A DNA stretch of 8,604 bases from an uncultured Cytophagaceae bacterium. GTDB taxonomy: Bacteria; Bacteroidota; Bacteroidia; Cytophagales; Spirosomataceae. This document shows positions 7,304-8,604 of this stretch, in pieces. Location of the stretch: positions 1 through 8,604 of the forward strand of contig CAILUB010000366.1 of NCBI GenBank assembly GCA_903837305.1, read 5' to 3'. The notes under the pieces are model-generated. The model saw nothing but the letters and a program-made list of their open reading frames with translations, had not been told where the DNA came from and did not search any database. The first letter of the stretch is position 1; the number at the start of each line of letters is the position of its first letter. Position numbers and translations under genes: made by a program.

Positions 7304-7419
7304 AGATTATAGAGTAGAGAGTATAGATAATGAAAAAGAGCAGAGATTATAGAGTGAAGAGAGGAGATAAAAATTCTCTACTCTATCATCTACAATCTAT
7401 ACTCTCTTATCTCTACTCT
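7301..7419. repeat. Intergenic purine/pyrimidine hairpin repeat, copy B
   Basis: From the HAD stop codon on, the plus strand is nearly all purine words plus T (AGAGATTATAGAG) up to about 7373 and then pyrimidine words (CTCTACTC) to 7419. Outer arms 7316-7328 and 7395-7407 are perfectly complementary over 13 bp; inner arms 7349-7355 and 7380-7386 pair over 7 bp. AGAGATTATAGAG occurs twice in the left half (7302-7314 and 7342-7354), so this copy has an internal duplication and is longer than copy A. Shared blocks with copy A (7388-7407, 7403-7413, 7301-7314) are in inverted orientation. It lies between convergent genes, where a symmetric hairpin could stop transcription from both sides, though neither side ends in a strong T-run. 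Confidence 0.78.
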
Positions 7420-7421
7420 TG

Positions 7422-7440
7422 AAATTTCCTCCGGAAATTT
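7422..7440. other. Short perfect palindromic hairpin at the 3' end of nfu
   Basis: AAATTTCC (7422-7429) and GGAAATTT (7433-7440) are perfect complements around a 3-base loop. The site touches the last base of the nfu stop codon and lies between repeat copy B and nfu. It may help end the nfu or HAD transcript or protect a 3' end, but the stem is only 8 bp with two G-C pairs and there is just a short T-run on the plus side. Confidence 0.4.
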
Positions 7441-8033
7441 TAAACCCCTTCCGCCACCACTTCCTTCACACCCGGAACCATACGCGTTAATAACGCTTCG
7501 ATCCCTTGCTTTAGGGTCATGGTTGATGATGGGCATCCTGAGCAAGAACCTTGTAATAAAACCTTTACTTGGCCTGTTGCTTCGTCAAACGAGTGGAAGG
7601 TGATCGCGCCGCCATCGGATTCTACGGCTGGGCGAACGTATTCATCTAGGGCTTGCTTGATTTGCTTGATAGCTGGTGTGTCGTTAGACTGGTCGTCAGC
7701 AATCGTTGATTCTGGTAGAGAGAAAACGGGTTGCTTCTCCTCGAAATATTTCTTTAAATAGGTCTTGATCCCGAATAACTCATCTTCCCAAGCCACTGAC
7801 TCAGATTTTGTTAAGGTGATGAAGTTGTTCGTGATGAAAACGCGAGATACGAAATCAAATCCAAAAAGAGCGACCGCTAAAGGCGAGTTTTTCTCCTTCG
7901 TTAATCCGTCTGCTGGTTGGGTATAATCGAATGACATCCCTTCTGGTAGCAACTCCATATTGAAGACGAACTTCATGGAGTGTGGATTAGGGGTAGATTC
8001 GGTGTAAATATGGATAGTTGAAACTGTATTCAT
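7440..8033 (-). CDS. nfu: Nfu-type iron-sulfur cluster carrier protein
   Basis: With the ATG at 8033 the protein has 197 residues in two parts. An Nfu_N domain covers about 5-95 and begins with the hallmark IHIYTESTPNPHSMKFVF (TPNPxxxKF at 14-22). A NifU C-terminal domain covers about 120-190 and holds the cluster-binding pair in GSCSGCPSS (Cys164 and Cys167), preceded by VESDGGAITF, also typical. Two subunits usually share one 4Fe-4S cluster and pass it to target enzymes in the cytosol. The reading frame is open further upstream to an ATG at 8090, but those 19 extra codons look unlike the family, and the promoter's -7 box lies at 8057-8064, downstream of that ATG. It has its own promoter, separate from rpmA, and converges with the HAD gene. 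The symbol is a family-level name. Confidence 0.95.
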   Translation of the reverse strand: MNTVSTIHIYTESTPNPHSMKFVFNMELLPEGMSFDYTQPADGLTKEKNSPLAVALFGFDFVSRVFITNNFITLTKSESVAWEDELFGIKTYLKKYFEEKQPVFSLPESTIADDQSNDTPAIKQIKQALDEYVRPAVESDGGAITFHSFDEATGQVKVLLQGSCSGCPSSTMTLKQGIEALLTRMVPGVKEVVAEGV

Positions 8034-8056
8034 GAGGGGTATTTTAAAATCTAGAA

Positions 8057-8091
8057 CAAAGGTACGGCCTATTTGGTTTCCAAAAAACAAA
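8057..8091 (-). promoter_or_regulatory. Bacteroidota-type promoter of nfu
   Basis: Read on the minus strand, TACCTTTG (8064 down to 8057) is a perfect match to the Bacteroidota -7 element TAnnTTTG. Two TTTG candidates for the -33 element lie upstream: 8091-8088 (23-base spacer) and 8084-8081 (16-base spacer). The range usually cited for this class is about 17-23, so the first fits at its edge. Transcription would start near 8050, leaving a short leader before the ATG at 8033, which supports that start codon. Confidence 0.75.
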
Positions 8092-8117
8092 AAAACCCGG
8101 CATTTTCATGCCGGGTT
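8089..8117 (-). terminator. Rho-independent terminator of rpmA
   Basis: On the minus strand AACCCGGCAT (8117-8108) pairs perfectly with ATGCCGGGTT (8103-8094) around a GAAA tetraloop, a GNRA-type loop that stabilises hairpins. It is followed by an unbroken T-run to 8089 and, after one G, six more T. The structure starts about 20 bases after the rpmA stop codon and points in the rpmA direction. It is the clearest intrinsic terminator in the window. Confidence 0.93.
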
Positions 8118-8138
8118 CTCTATATCTACCGAGGAAAA

Positions 8139-8585
8139 TTACTCAGCTTTCGCCGCCTTTTTCGCTGGAGCTTTTTTCTCTGCTGCTGGAGCTGCTGCTT
8201 TTTTCGCAGGAGCTTTTTTAGCTGGAGCCTCCGCTACTGGAGCTGCTTCAACTGCTGCTTCTGCTACTGGAGCTGGAGCTGCTTTCTTAGCTGGAGCTTT
8301 TGCTGGTGCATCTGCAGGAGCTGCATCTGCTGAAATAGGTAATACGTGAACGTATGAACGTCCTTTGAAACCTTTTTTGAACTTAACAACACCATCCGCT
8401 AAAGCGAACAATGTGTGATCTTTCCCCACTCCTACGTTTAAACCAGGGTTGTGAGCTGTACCTCGTTGACGAACGATGATATTTCCTGCAATGATTGCTT
8501 GACCTCCAAATAACTTAACGCCTAATCGTTTTGAATGTGATTCGCGACCGTTTTTGGATGATCCGGCGCCTTTTTTGTGTGCCAT
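8139..8585 (-). CDS. rpmA: 50S ribosomal protein L27 with long Ala/Lys/Pro-rich C-terminal tail
   Basis: Residues 1 to about 84 are a standard L27: MAHKKGAGSSKNGRESHSKR at the N-terminus, then LGVKLFGG, VRQRGT, NPGLNVGVGKDHTLFAL and the final FKKGFKGRSYVHV strand. L27 sits at the peptidyl-transferase centre of the large subunit, where its N-terminal tail helps position tRNA. The N-terminus starts directly with MAHKK, so there is no cleavable Firmicutes-type extension. Normal L27 ends near residue 85-90; here another 64 residues or so follow (85-148), made almost only of Ala, Lys, Pro, Glu and Val, with repeated APAKKA words, resembling histone H1-like tails. No frameshift is evident: the tail ends on a TAA shortly before a strong terminator. 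rplU (L21) normally precedes rpmA and would lie just outside the right edge; the remaining 19 bases hold nothing recognisable. Confidence 0.96.
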   Translation of the reverse strand: MAHKKGAGSSKNGRESHSKRLGVKLFGGQAIIAGNIIVRQRGTAHNPGLNVGVGKDHTLFALADGVVKFKKGFKGRSYVHVLPISADAAPADAPAKAPAKKAAPAPVAEAAVEAAPVAEAPAKKAPAKKAAAPAAEKKAPAKKAAKAE

Positions 8586-8604
8586 GTTAGTATGTATTTA
8601 TGCG

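Noticed and set aside
6519..7419. CRISPR-like array in the GAGA/TCTC repeats
   Set aside because: There are no regular spacers of constant length; the shared blocks are inverted, not direct, and no cas genes are near.
8034..8090. N-terminal extension of nfu to the ATG at 8090
   Set aside because: The extra 19 residues do not resemble Nfu_N, and the perfect -7 promoter box lies downstream of that ATG.
8032..8349. Plus-strand Ala/Phe-rich reading frames opposite the rpmA tail
   Set aside because: They are antisense readings of the GCT/CTT-rich L27 tail; the composition is an artefact and the stretch also crosses the rpmA terminator and nfu promoter.

Overview
The window looks like chromosomal DNA of a member of the Bacteroidota, most likely order Cytophagales. 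The signs are a glycoside hydrolase family 3 enzyme fused to a serine beta-lactamase-like domain, a PD40-repeat envelope protein, an Nfu protein with an Nfu_N domain, the near absence of Shine-Dalgarno sequences, and a textbook Bacteroidota promoter (TAnnTTTG) in front of nfu. The placement comes from gene content and motifs only. I see no phage, transposase, CRISPR, tRNA or rRNA.

Minus-strand cluster (window start to about 5615). Four genes are read right to left with almost no gaps: a secreted GH3/beta-lactamase fusion, a 1-nt gap, a TIGR01777-type SDR epimerase, an 8-nt overlap, a LOG-family phosphoribohydrolase, a 4-nt ATGA overlap, then a secreted PD40 beta-propeller protein that runs off the left edge. 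The spacing argues for one mRNA with translational coupling. The first and last products are exported and the middle two are cytosolic. The GH3 enzyme probably acts on N-acetylglucosaminides or cell-wall sugars; how the four jobs connect is not evident.

Divergent region and plus strand (5634 to 7303). A 117-bp spacer separates the cluster from tpiA (triosephosphate isomerase). An AT-rich hairpin ending in a T-run follows tpiA, then a HAD-family hydrolase. A second, larger relative of that hairpin starts on the stop codon of the HAD gene. The two elements share blocks in inverted orientation and look like copies of one intergenic repeat family.

Right part, minus strand (7440 to 8585). rpmA (ribosomal protein L27) carries an unusual Ala/Lys/Pro-rich C-terminal tail of about 64 residues. 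It ends in a strong GAAA-loop intrinsic terminator whose U-tract runs into the promoter of nfu (Fe-S cluster carrier). nfu converges on the HAD gene.

Most of the window is housekeeping. I found no convincing new multi-gene system. The items most worth a second look are the purine/pyrimidine hairpin repeat family, the tailed L27, the double-enzyme GH3/beta-lactamase protein, and the terminator-promoter overlap.
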